Assembly (NCBI RefSeq): GCF_003473485.1
Contig: NC_053048.1
Coordinates: 34,034,755-34,098,754 of the forward strand
Origin: Medicago truncatula
Taxonomy: Eukaryota > Streptophyta > Magnoliopsida > Fabales > Fabaceae
DNA length: 64,000 nt
Direction: 5' to 3'
Below the pieces are notes generated by a model. That model was not told where the DNA came from, did no database searches, and worked only from the letters and a program-made list of their open reading frames with translations. Below, one piece after another: positions 36,705 through 46,646 of the stretch. Position 1 is the stretch's first letter. Each line of letters starts with the position of its first letter. A program made the translations under genes and the position numbers.

Positions 36705-37718
36705 CAGTGGCGGAGCCAGAAATTTCATAGAGCCTGGGCAAAAAATTTATCGCAACTTCATGTGACATAATATATATAAATAGTCATAAATCGAAATAGA
36801 AGAGGTTCGTCATTTTTTCAACAAAAGTACAACTTAAAATAAGAAAGATGAAATATAACCTGTCAATAGCGTGCTAAATAAAATTAGGAGGTAAATGCTC
36901 TTTCCGCGACCTCTTTCGAGTGAATGTTCGAATAATATCAACATCATCAAGTGACTTGAATATCTCCCGCTCGGTGTAACATATCATCAAGTCATTCAAC
37001 CACACATTGTTGATCTTGTTGCGCAATTTAGTCTTAATAATCTTCATTGCTGAAAAAGCTCTTTCAACGGAAGCTGTCGACACCGGCAATATCAAAGCCA
37101 ACTCAATGAGTTTGTAGACCAATGGAAATACCAAATGTTTCTCAGTTTGAACCATCTTCATAGCCAAACTTTGAACATCTTCACAAGAAGAAAAGGAAGC
37201 ATGCCTTTTCATTTAAAGTACATAAGTGTCAAGTTGCTCCCTTATTGTTCCACGGTCATCATCAGAAAAGTCTACATGATAAATATCAGCAAGACGAGCA
37301 AGCTTATCAACATCAAACTTGGAGAAAGAGTTTTTGGAATCAAGACATGAGAAGCAATCAAGTACAATGTTACTTCTTTCCCTAAAGCGATGATCCATCT
37401 CCAGACATATTTTGTCAATAGCAACATAAAAAATCTCGGCACGGTAATGGTGAAGATTAGTGACGGTCCTCCCTTCTAGTCTTGCTACTATTCTGAACTG
37501 AAGGAGAAGAAAGTGAAACAAAGACTGAGAAGAGAGGGAGAGTCGAGTTACTATGAAGGAGAATAGTTTATTTTTACTATGCGCGCCTGAACAATAACAC
37601 AATTCTGCCCTTTTTTTTTTAATAGGAATTGGGCTATTGGGTTGGGCTTTTACCAAACAAAGTAGAAGCAGAGCCCGGGCACCAGCCCAGACTAGCTGGG
37701 GGGGTGTAGTCGCCCCTG
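36705..37718 (-). mobile_element. hAT transposon with a broken transposase C-terminus
   Basis: The 1014-bp element begins CAGTGGCGGAGCCAGA and ends GTAGTCGCCCCTG, with inverted 5-8 bp tips. A perfect 8-bp target duplication ATAGTTAA flanks it (36697-36704 and 37719-37726). On the minus strand, about 37480-36874 encodes the C-terminal part of a TTF-type/hAT transposase. Segments include VTNLHHYRAEIFYVAIDKIC, SNIVLDCFSCLDSKNSFSKF and FSDDDRGTIREQL, then the dimerisation domain (LALILPVSTASVERAFSAMK). A TAA at 37213-37215 interrupts the frame between the two parts. The N-terminal zinc finger and most of the catalytic region are missing. The element cannot move on its own. Confidence 0.9.
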
Positions 37719-37726
37719 ATAGTTAA

Positions 37727-38127
37727 TATATTCAACATAATTCGGTGTATATTTGTGACGATGAAAATAAGTTTTGAAAGAATTGATTTTATAAAATTGG
37801 TTTTTTATTATCAAAATATGTAATTGATTAATAGTCACTTTCATTATTATTGATATTACTTATATTTGTATCTATGTTGTTGTTCATTATTTGTTTTATC
37901 TCTTTTTGTTGTTTTGAGAATGTTGGTATTGTTGATTGTCTTGTGAAGATAATTTCATTGGTGTGCCTTATTGTTGTTTTATGTCTATTTGGATTAGGTT
38001 TTGCGTTTATTTTTTGGTTTTTGAATTTTTGTCTACTTAATAATGTGTTTTGTTCTTTACTAAAATGCAAACTTTTTGACATGAATAGTACAGTCGCTTA
38101 TAACTAAGTCAATTATCTTGTTTGAAG
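37727..38127. other. AT-rich stretch before the mannanase fragment
   Basis: The plus-strand frame 37850-38107 is very hydrophobic (Leu, Ile, Phe, Cys) with no family resemblance. It may be former intron sequence of the adjoining mannanase pseudogene, since a splice-acceptor-like AAG precedes 38128. Confidence 0.3.
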
Positions 38128-38559
38128 GGTTTCACTACAAATTGCTGATACACATATCTCATTTGTAAAATCATGGATGGATGCACACATTGAGGATACT
38201 GAAAAGTATCTTGGAATGCCAGTTGTTTTTTCTGAGTTTGGTGTATCATCCAAGGATCTGGCTACAACTCAACATATAGAGACACACTAATAAGCACTGT
38301 TTACAGCTCAATCCTAAACTCCACAAAGAAAGGAGGGAGTGGAGCTGGAAGCCTTTTGTGGCAGGTATTTTTTGAAGGAATGGATAATATGGATGATGGT
38401 TATGCTATTGTTTTCTCAAAATCTCCTTCCACTTCAAGTATTGTAACCCTTCAATCCACGAGGCTTGCTTTGTTCAACTCCTTGTGTTCTACCAGATGCA
38501 ATTGGAGTTGTAAGAAGAAGAAAATGTTGGAGAAGATACTCTATCATGATGAACTCTAA
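38128..38559 (+). pseudogene. mannan endo-1,4-beta-mannosidase (GH5) last-exon fragment, frameshifted
   Basis: The segment matches the C-terminal exon of plant endo-beta-mannanases, secreted enzymes that cut cell-wall mannans. It reads DTHISFVKSWMDAHIEDTEK and GMPVVFSEFGVSSKD; the Glu in FSEFG is at the position of the catalytic nucleophile in the family. After SSKD (near 38253) the frame shifts by one base and resumes as GYNSTYRDTLISTVYSSIL, GGSGAGSLLWQ, MDDGYAIVFSKSPSTSS and LQSTRLALFNSLCSTRC. The final CKKKKMLEKILYHDEL ends at a stop. No upstream exons are present. It is therefore a broken, promoterless fragment. Confidence 0.85.
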
Positions 38560-39288
38560 CTTATGTAAAGTTTCCCTTTGTAAAGCTATAGCCATATAAA
38601 ACCATGCAAGTTGAATTTGTGCAGTCATGCAAGCTCACCATCTTAAGATAGAAACATGTTATAGTATTCTTCACTGATGACATTTACCAGTTATGCATAC
38701 TTGCCGGTAATAATCAAATAAAAGTGCAAAATGTCATTGAATATATCATCTCATCTTGTGAGTAATATCACTGAAAATGACAAATATACTTACATAAAGG
38801 CCATATTTGGATAGACAACTTAGTTAAGCGCATGTAGCATAAGTGCTTATCATATAAGTGTTTATGTATAAGCTATTTCTATAAAATATGAAATAGGGTA
38901 TAAAGTTATTGAGTGGTTTAAGTTTAACACTAACCACATACTACACACACTTGAGTCTTTCATCCATAAAAGCATTTTTTTTACAAGAGCATGTTTCTTT
39001 AATGATTATTATCGACATTAATAGCAAATATCTAAAATTAGGATAAATAAGATCATTTTTTATTCAATCACTTAAAAATTGTTTAAGAGTCTCGCAAGTA
39101 GAACTCATATCTTTTAACTATATACGAATTCAATCATTTAAAAATTGTTTCAAAGCCTCTTAAATAGAACTAATATCGTAAAACTATCTAGTGACGTGTG
39201 GAATTTAAATATTGGAATTCAGGAGTATTGCATCATTTATATTGAAATATTATAAATATTGGTTTTTTTGGTGAAGATTTGTCTTTTA

Positions 39289-39357
39289 CATCCTCAGGTC
39301 ACTATTATAAACAAAAATCTAAATGTTTATTTTTGTTTATAATAGTGACCGGAGGGT
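39289..39357. mobile_element. hairpin MITE, Stowaway-like
   Basis: The element consists of two perfectly complementary 22-bp arms (39297-39318 and 39329-39350; left arm starts GGTCACTATTATAAAC) around a 10-bp loop. It is bordered by CATCCTCA on the left and CGGAGGG on the right, with TA at each edge. The CTCC..GGTCACTATTATAA wording fits legume Stowaway elements. Copy A lacks it at the equivalent site near 31028. Confidence 0.65.
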
Positions 39358-39689
39358 TAATGTAAGAGCTAGGGTTGAAATATTTCTTTTATTTTTTTTA
39401 TTACAGAGAATTCTTTCTATTGTTGATGTATAATTCTTATTTTTTAATATTATTTTAAGGGAATCATTCATAATTTTCTTATGGATTTAACTTATGTAAA
39501 CTTTAATTGATATGAAAAGAAATTAGAATGCCACTCCTTTCTTTCTATATTTTTTATTCTTCGAGGTTTTGGACACAAATTAAGAATTTATTTAATAGAT
39601 AATATTGATATAAAATATTCTTAATTTAATCACTAATTATTTTATAAATTTTCACTTTTTAATACAAATATCATAGATAAATAAAGATA

Positions 39690-39873
39690 GGGTCATGTTA
39701 ACTTGTGCTCTTAGGGCACAAGTTAAACAACTAAAAAAGAAAATAATAAATAAATTTTGTATTGAAAATATAAATTGTTTAACTTTTACAACAATGAATA
39801 CACAAGTTAAAAAAAAGAAAAGTTATCTTTAACTTTTTAATTTGTACCTTAAAGATACATCTTAACATTTCCC
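39690..39873. mobile_element. 184-bp MITE with GGG..CCC ends
   Basis: The ends are GGGTCATGTTAACTTGTGC and, on the other strand, GGGAAATGTTAAGATGTATC. The flanking trinucleotide ATA is repeated on both sides. Copy A has an uninterrupted site (AAAGATATAGATAAAC, near 31388), so the element arrived after the duplication. The class is uncertain; a 3-bp duplication would fit PIF/Harbinger. Confidence 0.6.
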
Positions 39874-40716
39874 ATAGAGATAAAACTAAAACAATAAATG
39901 TCATAGTCTAATACACGACATGAAAGATTTTTTTTTTTTTTTTGAAATAAAACGATATGAAAGATTTAAAACATAACAACAGAGTTTGAGCCCGAAATTT
40001 TCAGATCAATTACTAGACATACATATTTTTTTTATTGAATACCAATGTTATTTTTATAATAACAAAAAATGTGTCATCTCTACATACATGTTTAATATCA
40101 CGATGACTATCATAATTTCTTGGGGCAAACTATTTGTTATAGCAAACATGCATATTACTCTAGAGAAATGAAAATATCATTATCAAACCAAGTTGTAGAG
40201 CACAATTCATGTGTAACGTCCTTTTAAAAAAAACTCATGTGTAACATAACTATTCATAGTATGTAACTTACTCAAAAATTAAGAGTGTAGATCAGAACAC
40301 ATTGATGCCTCGTGGGAAGAATTTATTGCCCATAGGTGACAAGGATATGTTGGTTTAGGCCAAATGATGCCTCCACGTTGCTTGCTTCAAATACCCTCAA
40401 ACACCTTTTTTCCCCTATTTTTATTCATCCTTTAATATTTTCTTTTGGACTTTATCCTTAAAATTATCAGAATTTGGCTACTTGAGATTGAGAAATAATC
40501 TGAAGATTAATTCTTTTCAAGCTAACATCTTCGGCTTGAGTGGTAGTTGACAGGATAAAGGTGATGGACGTTGAAGAGCAGCTTCTGTAAAAGAAGCGGT
40601 GTGTATCTACAAACACTATGACGATCAAGTAAACGTGTGCCGAATATGCGAGCTTTTTAAGTTAGAAAAATGTGTCCCAACCATAAGTTAGCCTTTATAG
40701 TAAGTGGTGAAATCAG

Positions 40717-40719
<3 letters not shown>

Positions 40720-40761
<42 letters not shown>
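40720..40761. repeat. (AT)n microsatellite
   Basis: About 21 TA units lie inside copy B of the duplicated block. The same position in copy A (near 34230) has no such run, so it expanded in this copy only. Confidence 0.9.
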
Positions 40762-40763
<2 letters not shown>

Positions 40764-41302
40764 ATAGGCCATAAAAATAAACTATATACACAATTTATGT
40801 TTTACACATTAAGCACAAAATTGACCATTAAATAATAAAATTACATACTTTAAAAATGCAAAGTAATTATCTACGCATTTTGAGTAATTTGAATGTGTAA
40901 TACTAACCTATACTGAAGTGGAAGGTGAGCCACGATGTAATTTTATGTAAAAGTGAAAGATACTTTAATAATTTTTTTTATAAAAAAAAATTGATTTTTT
41001 TTGTTGGGTGTGGGTTGTGGCTCCGCTACAGTTGGTAGTGGTGAGATTAGGGTCTTAGGATCCAAACCCTAGTCGAGACAATTGACTCTAGGCCGAATAT
41101 ATGTTATGGTCCTCGTAGGAGTTGGTAACTTGGAGTGAACTGATTCTTTGAAGGAGTAGACCTAATTAACCCAGTCCAAAAGAGTTCTCCCAAGCCAATT
41201 TAGTTAATGAAGTTAGATGATTGCTTGTGTTCAACATTTGCTTTGCATAGAGAAAGTAGAAGAGGAGATGATCCAAATACACAATTATCATATGGTTAAC
41301 AT

Positions 41303-41482
41303 TGTTGGGGAGTTCGGGGAGCGGCAATGAGCCAAACGTTCAAGACTATAAGAGACTTAAACACCACACTCTTACCTAAAACCTTAAGGCAGTGGATTTA
41401 TGGGTTTCATGTCTTATATATCCTTTGCTTCCTCCATTCCTATTGATGTGGGACATAATCACTCACACTTGATTATCCAACA
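41303..41482. mobile_element. short solo LTR, TRIM-like
   Basis: The sequence starts TGTTGGGGAG and ends TTATCCAACA, the TG...CA inverted tips of an LTR (TGTTGG / CCAACA). The flanking 5-mers AACAT and AACAC match at 4 of 5 positions. No primer-binding site, coding region or second LTR follows. It occurs only in copy B of the duplicated block. Confidence 0.6.
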
Positions 41483-42059
41483 AACACGACACATATTTAG
41501 TGTGCGCACACTAATTCAAATGATGCGCACCATTTATATGTAAAAGAATGTCCACTTTAATTTAGAGAAAGTGAACCATTACAAACACCTAGCAAATCAT
41601 CTTAAAAATATATTTGCAAAAGCTTGTCTCACTATAGAGTTATAATATCGTTAAAGTTTTGTCTAATAAGCATGTATTATGCATAAGTTTATTTTTCAGT
41701 GTTGGATGAGTAAGTTTCATCATATTCTATTTAAACTAAATATCTAATGGTATAAGTTACTTTAATTTATGCATGATTTAAGACTTATCACACACTTGTA
41801 CACCATATAACAAACCTACTTAACGGCCAACTTAAATTCGTCACCCAATCAATACCCATAGTAAAACAGAAACAAATGAGAGTAATTAAAGAGATTGGGT
41901 CTACTAATAAGAGGTTAATGTTATGGTTAAATTTAACCCAAAAAAGTAAAACAAAGATAAAAAAAAACATTGCCATTAGTCATAGTCATAATAGTCTTTG
42001 TCAAAAACAAAAAAAGTCATAGTCATATACATATCCTAAAAGTCATTAATTGGCTCTAG

Positions 42060-42659
42060 TAGGGGTGTTCAAATCCATACCGATCTAAAATAAAACCGCA
42101 AACTGATCCAAAAAAACCGAAAATCGCAAAAAACCGAATATTTTTGGATGTGTTTGGATGTTGTTTTGAAAAAACCGCTATGATCGGATCGGATTTCGGA
42201 TTGCGTTTTCAAAACCAAACCGAACCGCAAAAGTAAATTTTTATACTTATTTATTATTTTATTAGTATTATATATTGCACTAATATATTGCTTATTGGTA
42301 TTTAATCTTATATATTGCATTAATTTAATCTATATTATTACTACTTCATCTATTTCAAATATAATCAATCATTTTTATTGTGTAATGTTAACTATTTTAA
42401 TAAATTTGTGTCATATTTTGTATCAAACCTATTATTTTATTGTGTATGAGTAATATTAATATTAAAAAAAAAAAAATTACATGTTACACTTTGGATATCC
42501 AAAAACCGATCCAAATTAAACCGCATATATTTGGATCGGATCGGTTCGGATTTTTTTAACATAATCATCCAAACCGAACCGAACCGCACGTGATTTTTAT
42601 TTTGGATCGATTGATTTTTAACCTCAAAACCGATCTAAACCGGACCGCGAACACCCCTA
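42060..42659. mobile_element. hAT-like non-autonomous element, TAGGGGTGTTC ends
   Basis: The 600-bp element starts TAGGGGTGTTC and ends GAACACCCCTA, an 11-bp perfect inverted repeat. It is flanked by a perfect 8-bp duplication GGCTCTAG (42052-42059 and 42660-42667). Both ends carry many subterminal repeats of AACCGAACCG / GGATCGGATCGG. The centre is AT-rich. No transposase sequence was found. Confidence 0.88.
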
Positions 42660-42667
42660 GGCTCTAG

Positions 42668-45600
42668 CATAACATTTCATTCTTTTGTGTTGACATTGGC
42701 TTCTTCCTATGGTACATGATGATACATGTACCACCCCATGTGGCAATACATCCTTTACACCCACATAAAATTCTGACATGAGGCAACCTGGACCCCACAT
42801 AAATAGAAGATAAAGTGTGGTTGTGAGATGAACTTACAAAAATATCCCTAATACATAGAGTGTACAATAGGATGTAGGAATAAAGGGTGTGATGTAGCAT
42901 TTTCCCAACATAAAAAAACTAGGATTTAAGGAAAAAGTGAGATTTTTTTTACTATTTCATGGGACACCCGACATCGTTTACTATTCATATCTTTTTAACA
43001 AACTCTCAAATATAACCCGTAGAAGTGAAACATATTAGCAGCAAAAACATGCTATTTAAGAGTAGAAAACAGAAATCATAGTCATCATGATTCAGTCTTA
43101 AAAACAAACTCTTAATTTTAATCCTATTTGGTTACGAATATTTCTGTCATGTTCAGTTCTTTCTTTTTTACATACTAAGTTTCAAATTCAGTGCAGATAA
43201 ACAGTGCTGGATCGATTCAATGTGTGTGCATAACTTCTGAATCATCCAATTTTCACAAAGCTTTTTAAATGAATCGACGAGAATGTGGTTATTATGAACG
43301 GAAAGGCGTGCATAATTGGGGAAATCATTGTTACAACTTGAGGTCTAAAGATATTATTATTCTTTTAATTTCATGTTATCCGTTAGAGCAACCAACTCAT
43401 TTTAGAGTCTAATATCAACGATTAATTTAAAAATTCATATCAAATCATGAATTTATTGCGGTAACCTATTTTTAGAGGATGAATTTGTTATATTAATAAT
43501 CCTTGATATTCTTCTTTCAAAAAATAAAAATTTCCTTGATGCTCTGACTTTATACTTTTTTCTAAATCCTCAATTCCAAACTTATAATCATTAACTTCAC
43601 CATCTAATTATCTATTAATAAAAAATAACCTCAGAAAAATATACACATACACAACATAACAAACATAAAAATAACAATGTAATAACATGGTTTGCACTCT
43701 TTCTCTTCTTCCTTTGTTTTTTCTCTTTCGAAAAATGGCTTTACCTTCAATAATATTTCTCTTCTTTTCTTTTATCTATGATTTTAGCAAAGGTTTAATC
43801 ACACTACATGTTCAACTCAAAAGTAACAAAAATCTACGCAAATTGCATACTTTGTCGTATTAAATTCCTGCCTCCACTACACCTACGATCCAATGAACTC
43901 CACCCTGTCGGTGGTGTTACTAGAGTCCCCGCCAGCTCAAGGTGGTTGGATTTCATGGAGAATAAACTCAATCACCACATAATGGTTTGGGCGATTGAGT
44001 TTATTCGTCGTTAAATCTAATCAGCTGGAGTTGATGGGGCTGCTATGAAGACCATATCGAAAGGGAGGAGTTTGTTGGATCATAGGTTTAAAAGATGTGG
44101 GAATTTAGTACAGGAAGATCTATGTAGTTTAGGTATATTTTTGTAGAAATGGTATTGAAGATGAAACCATTTTTTTGTAGAAAATAGATATATGTTATAT
44201 TGATATTTTGATGTTTGTTATGTGTGTGTGTCTTTTTTTTGTTTATTTAATAGACAGTTATGATGAGTTTGTGAAGTTAGTGATTATAAGGTTGGAATCG
44301 AAGGCAAAGCGAACATGAAATTAAAAGAACAATTGAAAAATTAAAAGAACAAATTAATAGAAGAATGATACCACTGAAACATTCGATATATAAAATTTGT
44401 TAGACAAATTAATGATATTAAGGTTATTTTATTTGTGGTATGGTTCAGCAACTACTCCGATTGAATTATTTGGGAGTGATGTGTATTTATCGTGTTAGTG
44501 GAACTTTGACAACAATAGATAATCTTGGTTAGTTAGAAACCTCAATTAAATACGCAAAGAAAAACATAATCACTCTTTTACATTTGGAATTAATTAGCAC
44601 ATAATTTTTCTAAATTTGTTCCTGTTTGGATTGACTTATGTATAGTTTATTTGGGCTTTATTTTATGACATCAGTGCTTGTAAGATTGTTTGGGATAGAA
44701 TATCATAAGTGCTTACGAGCTGCCATATATATTGGGTGAATTTCAATTATTTGACAAGGAAGGAAACTATCACAAACTTTTGAATTAATAACATGAGATT
44801 GGCATTTTTCCATTTTGGAAAAATAAAAATCAATAGAAGATATTAAGTTATGAGTGACATTTGTGGGATAGTAAGAGAAAATTGGTGACATAGATTTTCT
44901 GGACCGGGATATATCTTGCTTATAAGTATTAACTATATTGGATTCACTATATCAGAAAAACTTGCAATTGCCAAAGTTGGAAGGCATGAACCATGATGCT
45001 AATTAAGAAGACCTTGAAGAGCAAGTTTCTAACAATATATTGTTCATACTTTGAGAATGATGTTTTACATAGTTTTGCTCTAGACCTGGGATCTTCCAAT
45101 GTATCCTCCTTCATGATGTCAAAACTAGAGTAGCTTACCTTAATTGAAAACACAGCAGCACCAAAAAAACCATCAACATGCTTAACTGCCAAATTAAAAT
45201 CCAAATCCGAAAACCAAGAGTTGGAGAGTTATTCCCTCCATTTCATGGTGGTATATTCTGAAATCAAGGTTTAAAAGTCTGACCAGTTGTAATTAAATAC
45301 TATTATATTTTAATTTTAATATCTTATACCAAGCAAAATCTTAATATTAAACTAATTTTTTTTTATCAAAAACTAAGAATTAAATTTTATTAACAAGCTA
45401 GTTTTGCTATTTTAAAATATTTTTTCCCTTCTAGCAACCCAGTAACATAAATCTGAGTTTATCTTTAAGTACCCAATAGTAAAAATTAGCATATATTTAA
45501 TATAAAGATTAAGCATACATTTCAGTTTCTGAATTAAAATATGACATGCTATGTAACTTTTTTCAAATTTATCTTTAAGTTTTTCGATGTTATTTACAAT

Positions 45601-45831
45601 TTAAATAAAGGATAACATTTTTCGGTACTTCTTTTTATTAGGGGTTCAATTTTTAAGATTAGAATAAAGTCTTCAAATTATTTAAGACGATCATGGACAT
45701 TATAGATAACAGAATAATTAATGTCGTATTAAATTTAAAAGCGATAAATAAAAACAAAATCTTCTTCCTCAAAAAATAAAAACAAAAAAGATAAACACAT
45801 AAAAGTTAGGCAAATTTTTTTAAAAAACAAA
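42668..45831. other. gene-poor AT-rich stretch
   Basis: No gene could be established here. Near 43735 a frame starts with a signal-peptide-like MALPSIIFLFFSFIYDFSKG and ends after about 40 residues. A 14-bp perfect inverted repeat (GAATAAACTCAATC / GATTGAGTTTATTC, 43960-44004) could form a hairpin. Around 44630-44720 there is the left half of a MITE of the GTTTGGATTGACTTATG type. A possible exon fragment at 45130-45230 is listed separately. Confidence 0.35.
45130..45230 (-). pseudogene. isolated exon-like fragment, unknown origin
   Basis: On the minus strand the frame reads LSNSWFSDLDFNLAVKHVDG then FFGAAVFSIK and is followed at once by GTAAGC, a good 5' splice site. The composition looks like real protein, unlike its surroundings, but I do not recognise the family and no partner exon was found. 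It could be a captured gene fragment or chance. Confidence 0.25.
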
Positions 45832-45848
45832 AGTAAAAACATTCTTTT

Positions 45849-45987
45849 TTTTTTTTTTGGTAGATAGACGAAATGGCAAAACCATTATAAACTCACACAC
45901 ACAAGTGGAGGTACCGGGGTTCGAACCCCAATCATGGCATCCGGCCTAACAATTTCGGCATTTTGCCAGTTGAGCTAGGACTTCTGG
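45849..45987 (-). mobile_element. intact-looking tRNA-derived SINE
   Basis: Read on the minus strand, the 139-bp element begins CCAGAAGTCCTAGCTCAACT with a box A (TAGCTCAACTGG). Box B follows (GGGGTTCGAACCCC), then CACTTGTGTGTGTGAG and a 3' A-run. A perfect 17-bp target duplication AGTAAAAACATTCTTTT flanks it (45832-45848 and 45988-46004). Both promoter boxes are well kept, so this is probably a fairly young insertion. Confidence 0.9.
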
Positions 45988-45990
45988 AGT

Positions 45991-46092
45991 AAAAACATTC
46001 TTTTGAAAATTGTATATTCACTATTTTAAAAGTTTAAATTAAAAATATTCTTTTGAAAATTGTATATTCACTATTTTAAAAGTTTAAATTTT
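45991..46092 (+). repeat. two tandem 50-bp units
   Basis: The unit ATTCTTTTGAAAATTGTATA then TTCACTATTTTAAAAG is repeated with a 50-bp period and near-perfect identity. The first unit includes the right-hand target duplication of the neighbouring SINE. Confidence 0.8.
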
Positions 46093-46174
46093 GGTTTTTA
46101 CAATATAATACTCTTATTTTATTTCCCTTTTTAGTTCCTTAACAAACATTGATGTTTTTCTTATATAAAATAAA

Positions 46175-46569
46175 GGCTTAAATATGTATTTCATCCTTGT
46201 AATTAGGGGCCGTTTAAAAATTGGTCCATGTATTCGCTAATCCTTGCAAACTAGTCTTGCAATCATTAATCATTTAAAATTTCATCATTTGACCAACTTA
46301 ATCACTGCCACACATAAAATTCCAATTCTGCCCTTAAGAAGATGACAAAATATTGAAGAAAGAATTGGAAACCTAGGGGTAAAATTGGAATTTCATGTGT
46401 AACAGTGATTGACACGTCATCAAATTCTTGACGTGGCAGTGATTAAGTGGGGAGAGGGACGAAATTTTAAATGATTAAACAATGCAGTGGTGAATTGTCA
46501 GGATTAGCGATTACAGGGACCAATTTTTAAACGACCCCTAATTGCAAGGATGAAATACATATTTAAGCC
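46175..46569. mobile_element. Mutator-like MITE (395 bp)
   Basis: Nearly perfect inverted ends of about 65 bp start GGCTTAAATATGTATTTCAT. They are flanked by a perfect 9-bp duplication TAAAATAAA (46166-46174 and 46570-46578). The interior repeats ATTTAAAATTTCATC in inverted orientation and has no frame. Its outermost bases resemble those of the 32717 element. Confidence 0.9.
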
Positions 46570-46646
46570 TAAAATAAATTGTGACACTTGTTTTTTTTTT
46601 TTTCTAAGACTGTTGACACTTATTAGCAAGCCCTAAAACTTAATAG

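Larger units (their letters stand above)
38890..41866 (+). repeat. duplicated block, copy B
   Basis: This is the counterpart of copy A (30900-35612); the matching segments are given there. Private to this copy are a hairpin MITE (39289-39357), a 184-bp MITE (39690-39873), an (AT)n run (40720-40761) and a solo LTR (41303-41482). Divergence by small substitutions and indels throughout shows that the duplication is not recent. No protein-coding gene was seen. Confidence 0.8.

Noticed and set aside
37850..38107. Hydrophobic 85-codon frame as a membrane protein
   Set aside because: Composition follows from a T-rich strand; the antisense strand gives an equal-length frame and there is no homology.
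40720..40761. Possible matrix-attachment or origin-like AT tract
   Set aside because: It is a plain (AT)n microsatellite absent from the duplicate copy; nothing else supports a special role.
43730..43870. Secreted nodule-type or small peptide starting MALPSIIFLFFSF
   Set aside because: It lacks the Cys pattern of nodule-specific Cys-rich peptides and ends without any conserved part.
45905..45975. Possible tRNA gene (box A and box B)
   Set aside because: It has no cloverleaf pairing beyond the boxes, and the 17-bp target duplication and A-tail show it is a SINE.
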